From: Streptomyces sp. PTY087I2
Lineage (GTDB): Bacteria > Actinomycetota > Actinomycetes > Streptomycetales > Streptomycetaceae
Reading direction: 5' to 3'
NCBI RefSeq assembly: GCF_001687325.1
Contig: NZ_LZRD01000023.1
Span: 180,606 to 244,605, forward strand
Length of the DNA stretch: 64,000 nucleotides
The translations under genes were made by a program, and so were the position numbers. Below, piece by piece: positions 1-8,523 of the stretch (the first letter of the stretch is position 1; each line of letters opens with the position of its first letter). The notes below the pieces were generated by a model. The model was not told the DNA's origin. It did no database searches and worked only from the letters and a program-made list of their open reading frames with translations.

Positions 1-1
1 G

Positions 2-370
2 GACGGCATCGCCGAGCTGCGCGCCGCCGAGCTGCCCGTGGGCAGCGTCTTCGTGAACATGGTCCGCCCGCATCTGCTGGACGAGGACGCCCTGCGCACC
101 GCCGCGGGCGGCCGCCGCAAGGAGATCGCCAAGACGCTGACCCGGGCCGGAGTGACCGGCTCCGCCGCCCTCGTACGTCCCCTGGTCGCGCAGGCGGCCG
201 AGCACGCCGAGCGGGTCGGCCTGGAGCGGGAGCAGCGCGCGGTGCTGGCCGGTCTCGGCCTGCCGACGGCGGAGCTGCCGCTGATGGGCGACGGGGTGGA
301 CCTCGCCGCGCTGCACGACCTGGCCACGGAGCTCCGTAAGCAGGGCGCGGGGGAAGAGGGGGACGCATGA
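2..370 (+). CDS. ArsA-family ATPase, C-terminal part (5' end outside window)
   Basis: The frame is open from the first full codon, so the start lies upstream of the window. The visible 122 residues are a helical C-terminal tail (GGRRKEIAKTL, AEHAERVGLEREQR, LPLMGDGVDLAALHDLA) typical of the first of the two paired ArsA/GET3-like ATPases that precede wblA in Streptomyces. The nucleotide-binding half is not visible, so the assignment rests on the tail and on position. The stop overlaps the start of the next ATPase gene by 4 bases (ATGA), which suggests translational coupling and possibly a heterodimer. The substrate is unknown; arsenic is unlikely because no ArsB partner is nearby. Confidence 0.7.
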   Translation, partial: DGIAELRAAELPVGSVFVNMVRPHLLDEDALRTAAGGRRKEIAKTLTRAGVTGSAALVRPLVAQAAEHAERVGLEREQRAVLAGLGLPTAELPLMGDGVDLAALHDLATELRKQGAGEEGDA

Positions 371-1908
371 GCGCGGACACCGACGCTGTGCCCGGAGCCG
401 GGCCGGACGCGGACGCTTCGCCCGGAACCGGCCCGGACACCGGCACCGTGCCCGGAGCCGGCCTGGACACCGACGCGCTGCTGGACGACGCGGGCATCCG
501 GATCATCGTCTGCTGCGGCTCCGGCGGCGTCGGCAAGACCACGACCGCCGCGGCCCTCGGCGTACGGGCCGCCGAGCGCGGCCGGAAGGTCGTCGTCCTC
601 ACCATCGACCCGGCCCGCCGGCTCGCCCAGTCCATGGGCATCGACCAGCTGGACAACGTGCCCCGCCGGGTCGACGGCATCGAAGGCGACGGCGAACTGC
701 ACGCCATGATGCTCGACATGAAGCGGACCTTCGACGAGACCGTCGAGGCGCACGCGGACGCCGAGCGGGCGAAGGCCATCCTGGAGAACCCCTTCTACCA
801 GTCCCTGTCGGCCGGGTTCGCCGGTACGCAGGAGTACATGGCGATGGAGAAGCTCGGGCAGCTGCGGGCGCGCGACGAGTGGGACCTGATCATCGTCGAC
901 ACCCCGCCCTCGCGCTCCGCGCTGGACTTCCTGGACGCGCCGAAGCGGCTGGGGTCGTTCCTCGACGGGAAGTTCATCCGGCTGCTGATGGCGCCCGCGA
1001 AGGTGGGCGGCCGGGCCGGGATGAAGTTCCTCAATGTCGGTATGTCGATGATGAGCGGCACGCTGGGCAAGCTGCTCGGGGGCCAGTTCCTGCGGGACGT
1101 CCAGACGTTCGTCGCCGCGATGGACACCATGTTCGGCGGCTTCCGCAGCCGCGCGGACGCCACGTACAAGCTGCTCCAGGCGCCCGGCACGGCCTTCCTC
1201 GTGGTCGCGACGCCGGAGCGGGACGCGCTGCGCGAGGCCGCCTACTTCGTGGAACGGCTGGCCGCCGAGGACATGCCGCTGGCCGGTCTGGTCCTCAACC
1301 GCGTGCACGGCAGCGAGGCTTCGCGGCTCTCGGCGGAGCAGGCGCTGACCGCCGCAGAAAATCTTGACGACGCCCGCATTGTGGATCAGAGGGCCGGGAA
1401 AGCTGGCCTTGGTGACCGGGTAGCCCCCGACCCGGCGGTCACCGCTTCCGGAACGACCGAGCCGCCCCTCTCCCCCGAGGCCGGGCAGGCGTCCGGCCCG
1501 AAGACCTCAGCCGAGCACCAGGACACGACGGAGAACGAGCCGCCCCACGAGAACATCGCGCACGCCGCGACCGCCCCTGAGGGCGCCACCGTCGACGCAA
1601 CGGACATCGTCGACACCACAGACGCGACCGACACCACCGACGCCGCCCATGCGGTGGACACGGCCGACGCGCTCGACGTCATCAGCATCGAGGAACTGAC
1701 GGCGGGCCTCCTGCGCCTGCACGCCGAACGCATGCAGGTCGTCGCCCGCGAGAGCCGCACCCGCGACCGCTTCACCGTCCTCCACCCGGAGGTCCCGGTG
1801 ACGGCCGTGGAAGCGCTGCCCGGCGACGTACACGACCTGGACGGCCTCCGGGCCATCGGCGACCGGCTGGCGGACGGTTCCGCCCCGTCCCCGGCCGGAG
1901 CCGCGTAG
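367..1908 (+). CDS. ArsA-family P-loop ATPase (anion-transporter/GET3-like)
   Basis: 513 residues. A P-loop GSGGVGKTT sits at residues 51-59, followed by a DPARRLAQSMG switch-type segment and IIVDTPPS, the order seen in ArsA/GET3 ATPases of the SIMIBI class. The first 40 residues are a low-complexity run of PG-x-GPD repeats. A Thr/Asp/Ala-rich insert at about 340-440 contains DATD/DTTD repeats and separates the ATPase core from a short C-terminal helix-rich segment. It overlaps the preceding ATPase gene by 4 bases, so the two are probably made together. It lies just upstream of convergent wblA. The physiological cargo in Streptomyces is not known to me. The low-complexity insert makes the protein longer than a minimal ArsA. 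Confidence 0.8.
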   Translation: MSADTDAVPGAGPDADASPGTGPDTGTVPGAGLDTDALLDDAGIRIIVCCGSGGVGKTTTAAALGVRAAERGRKVVVLTIDPARRLAQSMGIDQLDNVPRRVDGIEGDGELHAMMLDMKRTFDETVEAHADAERAKAILENPFYQSLSAGFAGTQEYMAMEKLGQLRARDEWDLIIVDTPPSRSALDFLDAPKRLGSFLDGKFIRLLMAPAKVGGRAGMKFLNVGMSMMSGTLGKLLGGQFLRDVQTFVAAMDTMFGGFRSRADATYKLLQAPGTAFLVVATPERDALREAAYFVERLAAEDMPLAGLVLNRVHGSEASRLSAEQALTAAENLDDARIVDQRAGKAGLGDRVAPDPAVTASGTTEPPLSPEAGQASGPKTSAEHQDTTENEPPHENIAHAATAPEGATVDATDIVDTTDATDTTDAAHAVDTADALDVISIEELTAGLLRLHAERMQVVARESRTRDRFTVLHPEVPVTAVEALPGDVHDLDGLRAIGDRLADGSAPSPAGAA

Positions 1909-2000
1909 AGCCGACGCCGCGCAAAGCCGGAGCCACGTACGTAAAGCCGACGCGGCGTGGAACCGGAGCCGCGTACGTGGATACGTAGAACCGACGCGCC
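1895..2000. repeat. Three imperfect tandem repeats over the stop codon of the ATPase gene
   Basis: Units begin CCGGAGCC at 1895, 1927 and 1963, with periods of about 32-38 bases. Each contains CGTA(CGT) and then CCGACGC. The stop codon of the upstream ATPase (1906-1908) lies in the first unit, so the repeat has grown outward from the 3' end of the gene. Confidence 0.6.
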
Positions 2001-2019
2001 GAGCGGCGTAGCGGACGCG

Positions 2020-2370
2020 CTACCCCACCGCGGCGTACGTCTCGTGCAGTTCCTCATCCTCCAGCCCGATGACTCCGGGCAGAATGCCGGTGGACCGCTC
2101 GTATTCGCTGCGTGCGGTCTCCAGCAGTCGGCGCCAGGACGTGACGGTCGGCCGGCGGCGCAGCAGTGCGCGGCGCTCCCGCTCCGTCATTCCGCCCCAC
2201 ACGCCGAATTCGACGCGATTGTCCAGCGCATCGGCCAGGCACTCGGTCCGCACCGGGCATCCGGTGCACACCGCCTTGGCTCTGTTCTGCGCTGCCCCTT
2301 GTACGAACAGTTCATCCGGATCGGTAGTGCGGCAGGCTGCCTGCGCACTCCAGTCGGTTACCCAGCCCAT
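2020..2370 (-). CDS. wblA: WhiB-like iron-sulfur transcription factor WblA
   Basis: 116 residues from the ATG at 2370. I chose this start because GGGAGAGGA lies about 10 bases upstream, whereas the upstream GTG/ATG codons at 2427 and 2421 have no ribosome site. The protein begins MGWVTDWSAQAACR and carries the four cluster cysteines: one in AACR, then CTGCPVRTEC. The WhiB turn GVWGG follows, then a basic C-terminal segment (ERERRALLRRR). In the family the cysteines hold a redox- and NO-sensitive 4Fe-4S cluster. WblA is known in Streptomyces as a developmental regulator that generally represses antibiotic production. The position between the ArsA pair and the class A PBP matches the conserved Streptomyces locus. 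It is convergent with the ATPase gene. Confidence 0.92.
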   Translation of the reverse strand: MGWVTDWSAQAACRTTDPDELFVQGAAQNRAKAVCTGCPVRTECLADALDNRVEFGVWGGMTERERRALLRRRPTVTSWRRLLETARSEYERSTGILPGVIGLEDEELHETYAAVG

Positions 2371-2966
2371 GCCGGCGCCGTCCTCTCCCGAATCGAGGCT
2401 CCCCCACGGCGGTAGCGGCATATTCACCGCTGCCAGTTGAGGACGTTACGGAAGGTGGGGACAGCACAACACCCCCTTCGGGCCCAATCTTGAATGGTCC
2501 GAACGGACTATGCGTATGCGGCAGATCACCCAGGGGAGTGAGCCGAGGACATACGCGACTATCACCGTGAAAAAGGGACAGTGCACTCAAGTCGCAAAGG
2601 ACTCCTCACGACATACGGGGCGAATTCGGGAGCGCCTCGATGGATGCGTGAAGAGCGATGCGGCGCAACATCGACCGGGCGAAGAATGACCAGAAGATGT
2701 GCATGGGGCGGCGGGGGGCTTGATACGGAACCGGACTGCTGTGACAGTTGAGAGCAGCTTAGGCCAACGCCTGCCCGTCTGTCCGGCGAATGGGAACCTG
2801 GGCGCCCCACGTCCGCGCGCGCCCGCACCACGACGGTCCAACGGCGTGGCCGTGCCCCCGGCCGTGGTGCCGGCGACCCGCCCGGATGTCACGGTCTGGT
2901 ACGCGAACGCTCCGAGAGCCCCCTGCTCCTGCGACACGTTCATCACTACGGATTAGGCTGCCCCCT
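2371..2966. other. Long intergenic region between wblA and the penicillin-binding protein gene
   Basis: About 600 bases between divergent genes. It is less GC-rich than its surroundings (for example the stretch around 2560-2600), as expected of promoter DNA for a heavily regulated gene such as wblA. Open frames here have no recognisable protein content. I could not assign a promoter or operator with confidence. Confidence 0.5.
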
Positions 2967-5216
2967 ATGCCAAAGAAGCGCTCGGGCGGCGGTCTCACCA
3001 CGACTCAGCAGGCCGCCAAGTTCGTCGGTGTCGCCGCGCTCTCCGGAGCTGTCCTGGCAGGTATCGCGCTGCCCGCAGCCGGAGCGCTGGGGCTCGCCGC
3101 CAAGGGGACGGTCGAAGGGTTCGACGAGATCCCCTCCAACCTCAAGACGCCACCGCTCAGTCAGCGGACCACGATCCAGGACCGCGACGGCGGCACCATC
3201 GCCACGGTGTACTCCCGCGACCGCACGGTCGTCCCGCTCAAGGACATCTCGCCGTACATGCAGGACGCGATCATCGCGATCGAGGACTCCCGCTTCTACG
3301 AGCACGGCGCGGTCGACCTCAAGGGCATCCTGCGCGCGATGAACCGCAACGTACAGGCGGGCGGGACCGCGCAGGGTGCGTCGACCCTCACCCAGCAGTA
3401 CGTGAAGAACGTCTTCGTCGAGGAGGCGGGCGACGACCCGGAGAAGGTCGCCGAGGCCACGCAGCAGACGCTCGGCCGCAAGGTCCGCGAGCTGAAGTAC
3501 GCGATCCAGGTCGAGGAAGAGCTCGGCAAGAAGAAGATCCTGGAGAACTACCTCAACATCACGTTCTTCGGGCAGCAGGCGTACGGCATCGAGGCCGCGT
3601 CCCAGCGCTACTTCTCCAAGCACGCCAAGGACCTCAAGCTGGAGGAGGCCGCGCTGCTCGCCGGCATCGTCCAGTCCCCGAGCCGTTACGACCCGGTCAA
3701 CGACACGGAGGAAGCGACCAAGCGCCGCAACACCGTGCTGACGCGGATGGCCGCGGTCAAGGCCGTCTCGCAGGCCGAGGCCGCCAAGGCCATGGAGACG
3801 CCCATCAAGCTGAAGGTGTCCCGGCCGAAGAACGGCTGCATCACCGCCGTCAGCGGCTCCGGCTTCTTCTGCGACTACGTACGCAAGACGATCCTCACCG
3901 ACCCGGCCTTCGGCAAGACCGACGAGGAGCGGGCCAAGCTCTGGAACCTCGGCGGTCTGACCATCCGGACCACGCTGGACCCGCGCGCCCAGCAGGCCGC
4001 CAACGAGGCCGCCACCGCGAAGGTCAACAAGGACGACAAGTTCGCGGCGTCCGTGGTGCAGGTCCAGCCGGGCAGCGGCAAGATCCTCTCGATGGGCCAG
4101 TCCCGCCCGTACGGCCTCGACCAAAAGCAGAACGAGACCGTCCTGAACCTCGCCGTCAGCAACAAGATGGGCGGCAGCACCTACGGCTTCCAGGTCGGCT
4201 CCACGTTCAAGCCGTTCACCGCGGCGGCGGCGCTGGAGAAGGGCATCAGCCCGGCGACGACGTTCTCCTCGGACTGGAAGATGACGCTCCAGGAGCAGGA
4301 CTTCCGCAACTGCTCCGGCTCCCCGGCCGGCTACCAGCCCTGGGAACTCCAGAACGAGCTGGAGTCCGAGAAGGGCACCTGGGACATGACGAGCGCGCTC
4401 GGCAAGTCCATCAACACCTACTTCGCGATGCTGGAGCAGAAGGCCGGCCTCTGCGAGACCGTCGAGATGGCCAAGAAGGTCGGCTACGAGCGCGGCGACG
4501 GCAAGAAGATCGAGGAGTACCCCTCGATCACCCTCGGCGGCGAGGTGAGCACCCCGCTCTCCATGGCCAGCGCGTACGCCGCGTTCGCCAACCGGGGCAC
4601 GTACTGCACGCCGATCGCCATCGAGTCCATCAAGGACCCGCAGGGCAAGTCGCTCGACGTACCGAAGACGTCCTGCTCGCGCGCGATGAGCGAGCGGACC
4701 GCGGACACGATCAACCAGATGCTCAAGGGCGTCGTCGAGGACGGCACCGGTACGCAGGCCGGACTCAGCGACCGGGACAACGCGGGCAAGACCGGTACGA
4801 CCAACGACCGCAAGGACGCGTGGTTCGTCGGGTACACGCCGAACCTCTCCACCGCGGTGTGGGTCGGTGACGACATCGGCGAGAAGAGCTCGATGTTCAA
4901 CGTCACCATCGGCGGCCAGTACTACGACAAGGTCTGCGGTGGCTGTCTGCCCGGCCCGATCTGGCGCATCGCGATGACCGGGGCGCTGAACGCGTCCGAG
5001 ACTCCCGGGTTCAACCCCGTCTCCGTGCCTCGCGGCAAGGAGAAGGAGGACAAGGACGAGGACAAGCGCGACCGGGGTCGTGGCCGGGACCGTGACCGCG
5101 GCGACGAGGACGACAAGCCCGGCAACGACGGCAACCGGTTCCCGGGCATCGAGCTCCCGGAGGGCGTGATCGGCGGCGGCCGGGGCGGGCAGGACGGCGG
5201 CCAGAACGGCCCGTGA
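2967..5216 (+). CDS. Bifunctional class A penicillin-binding protein
   Basis: 749 residues from the ATG at 2967 (MPKKRSGGG). It begins with a short basic cytoplasmic tail and one membrane anchor at about 20-50, followed by a GT51 glycosyltransferase (EDSRFYEHGAVDLKG, GASTLTQQYVKN, LNITFFGQQAYGIEAA). The transpeptidase has active-site S412 in STFK, the S481-I-N motif and K608-TGTT. The tail after about 690 is rich in Lys, Asp, Arg and Gly. It polymerises lipid II and cross-links peptidoglycan outside the membrane. An upstream in-frame extension to 2790 is open but has no family similarity, so I exclude it. A strong hairpin terminator follows the stop. All key catalytic motifs are intact. Confidence 0.93.
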   Translation: MPKKRSGGGLTTTQQAAKFVGVAALSGAVLAGIALPAAGALGLAAKGTVEGFDEIPSNLKTPPLSQRTTIQDRDGGTIATVYSRDRTVVPLKDISPYMQDAIIAIEDSRFYEHGAVDLKGILRAMNRNVQAGGTAQGASTLTQQYVKNVFVEEAGDDPEKVAEATQQTLGRKVRELKYAIQVEEELGKKKILENYLNITFFGQQAYGIEAASQRYFSKHAKDLKLEEAALLAGIVQSPSRYDPVNDTEEATKRRNTVLTRMAAVKAVSQAEAAKAMETPIKLKVSRPKNGCITAVSGSGFFCDYVRKTILTDPAFGKTDEERAKLWNLGGLTIRTTLDPRAQQAANEAATAKVNKDDKFAASVVQVQPGSGKILSMGQSRPYGLDQKQNETVLNLAVSNKMGGSTYGFQVGSTFKPFTAAAALEKGISPATTFSSDWKMTLQEQDFRNCSGSPAGYQPWELQNELESEKGTWDMTSALGKSINTYFAMLEQKAGLCETVEMAKKVGYERGDGKKIEEYPSITLGGEVSTPLSMASAYAAFANRGTYCTPIAIESIKDPQGKSLDVPKTSCSRAMSERTADTINQMLKGVVEDGTGTQAGLSDRDNAGKTGTTNDRKDAWFVGYTPNLSTAVWVGDDIGEKSSMFNVTIGGQYYDKVCGGCLPGPIWRIAMTGALNASETPGFNPVSVPRGKEKEDKDEDKRDRGRGRDRDRGDEDDKPGNDGNRFPGIELPEGVIGGGRGGQDGGQNGP

Positions 5217-5239
5217 CCGTACAGAGCGGTTAGAGGAAA

Positions 5240-5285
5240 AGCGGTGGGCGCCCGGTCGAGGACCGGACGCCCACCGCTCTTTTTG
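5240..5285. terminator. Rho-independent terminator after the PBP gene
   Basis: An 11-bp outer stem (AGCGGTGGGCG / CGCCCACCGCT) and a 6-bp inner stem CCGGTC/GACCGG enclose a GAG loop, followed by CTTTTTG on the plus strand. It separates the convergent PBP and YqeY-like genes and may serve both. Confidence 0.9.
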
Positions 5286-5315
5286 CTGTCCTACTGCCGC
5301 TTCCTCGGCGTCGGC

Positions 5316-5780
5316 TCAGCCGGCGAGGAGCTTCTTCACCGCGGCGGCGACGCGGCCGCCCTCGGCGAGCCCGGCGACCTTCGGGTTGACGATCTTCATG
5401 ACGGCGCCCATCGCGCGCGGCCCCTCGGCCCCGGCGGCCTTGGCCTCCTCGACGGCGGACGCCACGATCGCGTTCAGCTCGTCGTCGGAGAGCTGCTTGG
5501 GCAGGTAGCCGTCGAGCAGCTCGCCCTCCGCCCTCTCCCGCTCGGCCTGCTCGGTCCGGCCGCCCTGGGCGAAGGCCTCGGCCGCCTCACGGCGCTTCTT
5601 CGCCTCCTTGGCGATCACCTTCTGCACCTCGTCGTCGGAGAGCTCGCGCGCCGACTTGCCGCTGACCTCTTCCTTGCTGATCGCGGTGAGGGTGAGCCGA
5701 AGGGTGGACGAGGTCAGCTCGTCACGCGCCTTCATGGCCGTGTGGAGGTCTTCCTTGAGCTTGGACTTGAGCGTGGTCAT
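5316..5780 (-). CDS. GatB/YqeY domain protein
   Basis: 154 residues from the ATG at 5780 (MTTLKSKLKEDLHTAMKARDE). The open frame continues upstream to 5873, but that part is Arg-rich and would overlap the divergent phosphoesterase. The protein has the YqeY layout: a helical N-terminal half with the conserved KARDELTSSTLRL segment, then a C-terminal half with GYLPKQLSDDEL and GAVMKIVNPKVAG. YqeY proteins resemble the tail of the GatB amidotransferase subunit and are thought to bind tRNA; their exact role is not settled. The gene is convergent with the PBP gene, as in other Streptomyces. Confidence 0.85.
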   Translation of the reverse strand: MTTLKSKLKEDLHTAMKARDELTSSTLRLTLTAISKEEVSGKSARELSDDEVQKVIAKEAKKRREAAEAFAQGGRTEQAERERAEGELLDGYLPKQLSDDELNAIVASAVEEAKAAGAEGPRAMGAVMKIVNPKVAGLAEGGRVAAAVKKLLAG

Positions 5781-5871
5781 GCCGTGATTGTGACAGGTAC
5801 GAGCCCGGGCCCGCCCACCGGTTTTCCTCTCGGCTTTTCTCCGGGCGTTCCGCTTCTGCGACGATGGGCGC

Positions 5872-6810
5872 ATGCGCGCACGCTACGGAGTACCCCTGAA
5901 AGTCACGGCAGTCGGCGCGGCGGTCGGCGCCGCCGGACTCGCCTACGCCGCCGGATTCGAGGCCCGCTCGTTCCGCCTGCGACGGGTCACCGTTCCCGTA
6001 CTCCCGCAGGGGGCGCGTCCGTTGCGCGTGCTTCAGGTCTCCGACATCCACATGGTGTGCGGCCAGCGCAAGAAGCGCGCCTGGCTCCAGTCGCTGGCGG
6101 GCCTGCGCCCCGACTTCGTGGTGAACACCGGCGACAACCTCTCCGACCCGGACGCGGTGCCCGAGGTGCTGGACGCGCTGGGCCCGCTGATGGAGTTCCC
6201 GGGCGTGTACGTCTTCGGCTCCAACGACTACTACGGCCCGAGGCTCCGCAACCCGGCCCGCTACCTCCTGGAGAAGGCCCAGGGCAAGCACGGCCTCAAC
6301 GGCAACGCCCCCGCGGTCGGCGTCGTCCACAATCCGTGGGAGCCGATGCGTGACGCCTTCGACGAGGCGGGCTGGCTGGACCTGTCGAACACCCGGGGCC
6401 GGCTCAAGCTGGAGGGCATGGAGCTGGCGTTCACCGGCCTGGACGACCCGCACATCAAGCGGGACCGTTACGCCGAGGTCCAGGGCGGCCCGGAGACCGG
6501 CGCCGACCTCTCGATCGGCGTGGTCCACGCCCCGTACCTGCGCTCCCTGGACGCCTTCACGGCCGACGGCTACCCCCTGATCCTGGCGGGCCACACGCAC
6601 GGCGGCCAGCTGTGCATCCCGTTCTACGGGGCACTGGTCACGAACTGCGACCTGGACACGGACCGAGTGAAGGGCCTCTCCACCCACACGGCAGGCGCCC
6701 ACCGCTCCTACCTCCACGTCTCCGCAGGCTGCGGCACGAACCGCTACACCCCGGTCCGCTTCGCCTGCCCCCCGGAGGCAACGCTGCTGACGCTGGTGGC
6801 CAAGGCCTGA
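5872..6810 (+). CDS. Calcineurin-like metallophosphoesterase
   Basis: 312 residues. An N-terminal hydrophobic stretch at about 10-30 suggests membrane anchoring. The metallophosphoesterase motifs appear in order: SDIHM (DxH) at about 61, NTGDN (GDx), GSNDYYG in place of the usual GNHD, then GVVHAPY and GHTHGGQ (GHxH). GSND is a tolerated variant in the YkuE/YaeI-like branch. Members hydrolyse phosphoesters using two metal ions; some YaeI-type enzymes act on UDP-diacylglucosamine, but I cannot assign a substrate. The start codon lies 91 bases from the divergent YqeY-like gene. It is the last protein gene before the tRNA. Confidence 0.88.
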   Translation: MRARYGVPLKVTAVGAAVGAAGLAYAAGFEARSFRLRRVTVPVLPQGARPLRVLQVSDIHMVCGQRKKRAWLQSLAGLRPDFVVNTGDNLSDPDAVPEVLDALGPLMEFPGVYVFGSNDYYGPRLRNPARYLLEKAQGKHGLNGNAPAVGVVHNPWEPMRDAFDEAGWLDLSNTRGRLKLEGMELAFTGLDDPHIKRDRYAEVQGGPETGADLSIGVVHAPYLRSLDAFTADGYPLILAGHTHGGQLCIPFYGALVTNCDLDTDRVKGLSTHTAGAHRSYLHVSAGCGTNRYTPVRFACPPEATLLTLVAKA

Positions 6811-6916
6811 GGGACGGGCGGGAGGCGCGGGGCGGCGGGCGCGGGCCCTTCGGCGGCCGCGGCGCTCCTGCTCCGGCCGGACGTGGCGGGGTGGATCCGG
6901 CACCGAAGAAACCGGA

Positions 6917-6946
6917 TTTCGCCTCCGGCCGCCGGTGGGCTAAAGT
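6917..6946 (+). promoter_or_regulatory. Likely promoter of the tRNA-Pro gene
   Basis: TAAAGT at 6941-6946 and TTTCGC at 6917-6922 are separated by 18 bases, about 30 bases before the tRNA. This fits a housekeeping stable-RNA promoter; the -35 box is a weak match. Confidence 0.45.
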
Positions 6947-6976
6947 AATCGATGTCGCCGGGAGTCCGGTGGACAT

Positions 6977-7050
6977 CGGGGTGTAGCGCAGCTTGGCAGC
7001 GCGCTTCGTTCGGGACGAAGAGGTCGTGGGTTCAAATCCCGCCACCCCGA
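6977..7050 (+). tRNA. tRNA-Pro (anticodon CGG)
   Basis: A 74-base cloverleaf: acceptor stem CGGGGTG/CACCCCG with discriminator A, D stem GCGC/GCGC, anticodon stem CTTCG/CGAAG (7004-7008, 7016-7020) with loop TTCGGGA giving anticodon CGG at 7011-7013, and T arm GTGGG TTCAAAT CCCGC. The 3' CCA is not encoded. The 3' half is the attachment site of the element that follows and is restored by it, so the tRNA stays complete. Confidence 0.97.
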
Positions 7051-7057
7051 CAGCTGA
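7006..7057. repeat. Left attachment site (attL) of the element
   Basis: 52 bases from the anticodon stem of tRNA-Pro to seven bases past its end, identical to 30241-30292. A third copy at 32040-32088 matches 48 of 49 bases. The flanking bases differ (T at 7005, C at 30240), which sets the left edge of the repeat. Confidence 0.92.
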
Positions 7058-7068
7058 AACACCAGGTC

Positions 7069-7101
7069 AAGGGCCTGATCCTCTCTGAGGGTCAGGCCCT
7101 T
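7069..7101 (+). terminator. Hairpin terminator behind tRNA-Pro
   Basis: AAGGGCCTGA pairs with TCAGGCCCTT (10 bp), with extra pairing inside. It lies 18 bases after the tRNA and has no long T-run. Since it is inside the element, the element supplies its own terminator for the tRNA. Confidence 0.6.
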
Positions 7102-7122
7102 CCTGCATCTCCGGAGATCGTT

Positions 7123-7162
7123 TGGGAGAAATCTGGGAGAAGATCTTGGTTGGGGTCTCCCA
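7123..7162. promoter_or_regulatory. Candidate integrase arm-binding sites, left arm
   Basis: Two direct copies of TGGGAGAA at 7123-7130 and 7134-7141, then GATCTT, plus an inverted TCTCCCA at 7156-7162. The same pattern recurs at 30119-30143 on the other side of the joined attP, which is the layout expected of arm-type sites for a tyrosine integrase. Confidence 0.5.
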
Positions 7163-7323
7163 GATGACGCTCGCCCTCAGCCAGTCCTGCCGAAGCTCGG
7201 CGAGCGCGAGAGTTGGGCAGTCGCAAACACGCTGGACTGAACGGCTGCCCGTGCTCCTCACTCCCTGCCGATTCGGATCATGTACACGCACCCATACTCG
7301 GTGCAGCCATATCAGGGGGCGGG

Positions 7324-8523
7324 TCACCCGGACCGCCTCCCCTTCCTCTCTGGCCGCTTACCCACCGGCGCCCTCTGGTGGCCTTCCGTGTCCTTCTTGC
7401 CCCACGCTCGAGCCCGCTTCCGGTCACGTTGCCAGTCGGCCAGCTTGGACTGCGGCCAATCCGGTCTGTCTCCCCTCGGCGAAGACCAATCAGTTCCTGT
7501 CGGTCTAGATGGCAGCGGGATCCATCCTCGGAGCCCACGATCAGGTTGCCGGGCATGGCCGCGCATTGCAGGTATCCCAAGAAGCATCGGGCTGGTCAGA
7601 GTTCTGGCTGCGCCATCGCGGGCCGCATAAGAGGTCATCGAGCTCAAGGACAAAGCCTGCTGCCCGAAACGCCCCCAGGAGTTCTCTCCGCGGACGGCCA
7701 GTGCGCGCCAACGACCTTGAAAAGCCACGCTACGCAACGACCCCACGGAGCTTAGCGATATGGCACGTGCGCGATGAGAACCGTCGATCAGCATTCGATA
7801 GGAATCGCCTACGGATGATCCAGGATTGGCAAGTTCAGACGAGATAAGGCTCCACGCCATACCCAGAGAACCGGGCCTCACCCCCAGAACGCGGGCTCCC
7901 ACCAGCGAGGGACTAGTTCCACGTGACCAAGCCGCGAGGCGAGGCACGATGTGCTGCCTGAACGCCGGGTGCTGAAGCGCCGCGAACGGCGCAGGGAGTT
8001 CCGGCACATCGGCCCAAGGATCCCGAATCGTGAAACGCCTACGGATCTTCGGCGGGGCGGGAAGTGGCGGCGCCTCCTTCCCACTTCGACGTCTTCTGTA
8101 CGCCTTCTGTCGACACGCACTCGAGCAGTACAACCGCGTGCGGCCTGTGGCCGGTTGAGTAACGATGGCTTCGCACTCAGGCCCGATGCAGCGTTGCAGC
8201 ACCACCACTTCGCTGGAGTGAGCCCTCACCACCTCAGAACGGAGCGGACCATGCTCCCACCGCATCTCCTCCAAGAGGGAGCCGGCGTACCCGGAAGTAC
8301 GGAGGGTCTCCAGCGCGTCTGCGACAACGGCTTCCACGTTGGATGGAGGCGTATCAAGGCGACGGGCGACTTGGGTAGTTGGGGCCCCTTGTAGCCTCAG
8401 AAGAAGAAGGTCCCGTTGAGCATCGTCAAGTTCCGCGAGAGCCTGGCTCAGGACGTCGCTGCCCACGTACCGGGCCGTGGGATCGCGAAATGACCTTCTA
8501 CGCCTGGCGGCCCTGGTTCGCAT
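7324..8523 (-). CDS. Sigma-region-4-like HTH protein with a zinc-ribbon-like motif
   Basis: 399 residues from the ATG at 8523, chosen because a full Shine-Dalgarno AGGAGGTGA precedes it. Residues about 20-85 resemble a sigma-70 region 4 or LuxR-type helix-turn-helix (LAELDDAQRDLLLLRLQG, TTQVARRLDTPPSNVEAVV). Residues about 110-150 hold CIGPEC and YCSSACRQKAYRRRR, a four-cysteine ribbon common in actinobacterial proteins. The remaining 250 residues are not recognisable and become Ser/Arg/Gly-rich with lower GC at third positions, so the C-terminal part may be degenerate. It overlaps the upstream small membrane protein gene by 26 bases. A DNA-binding role is inferred only. Confidence 0.5.
   Translation of the reverse strand: MRTRAARRRRSFRDPTARYVGSDVLSQALAELDDAQRDLLLLRLQGAPTTQVARRLDTPPSNVEAVVADALETLRTSGYAGSLLEEMRWEHGPLRSEVVRAHSSEVVVLQRCIGPECEAIVTQPATGRTRLYCSSACRQKAYRRRRSGKEAPPLPAPPKIRRRFTIRDPWADVPELPAPFAALQHPAFRQHIVPRLAAWSRGTSPSLVGARVLGVRPGSLGMAWSLISSELANPGSSVGDSYRMLIDGSHRARAISLSSVGSLRSVAFQGRWRALAVRGENSWGRFGQQALSLSSMTSYAARDGAARTLTSPMLLGIPAMRGHARQPDRGLRGWIPLPSRPTGTDWSSPRGDRPDWPQSKLADWQRDRKRARAWGKKDTEGHQRAPVGKRPERKGRRSG

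Noticed and set aside
2946..4124. A 392-codon minus-strand frame opposite the PBP gene
   Set aside because: Shadow frame: Leu/Asp/Arg-rich, no motif, while the plus strand has intact glycosyltransferase and transpeptidase boxes.
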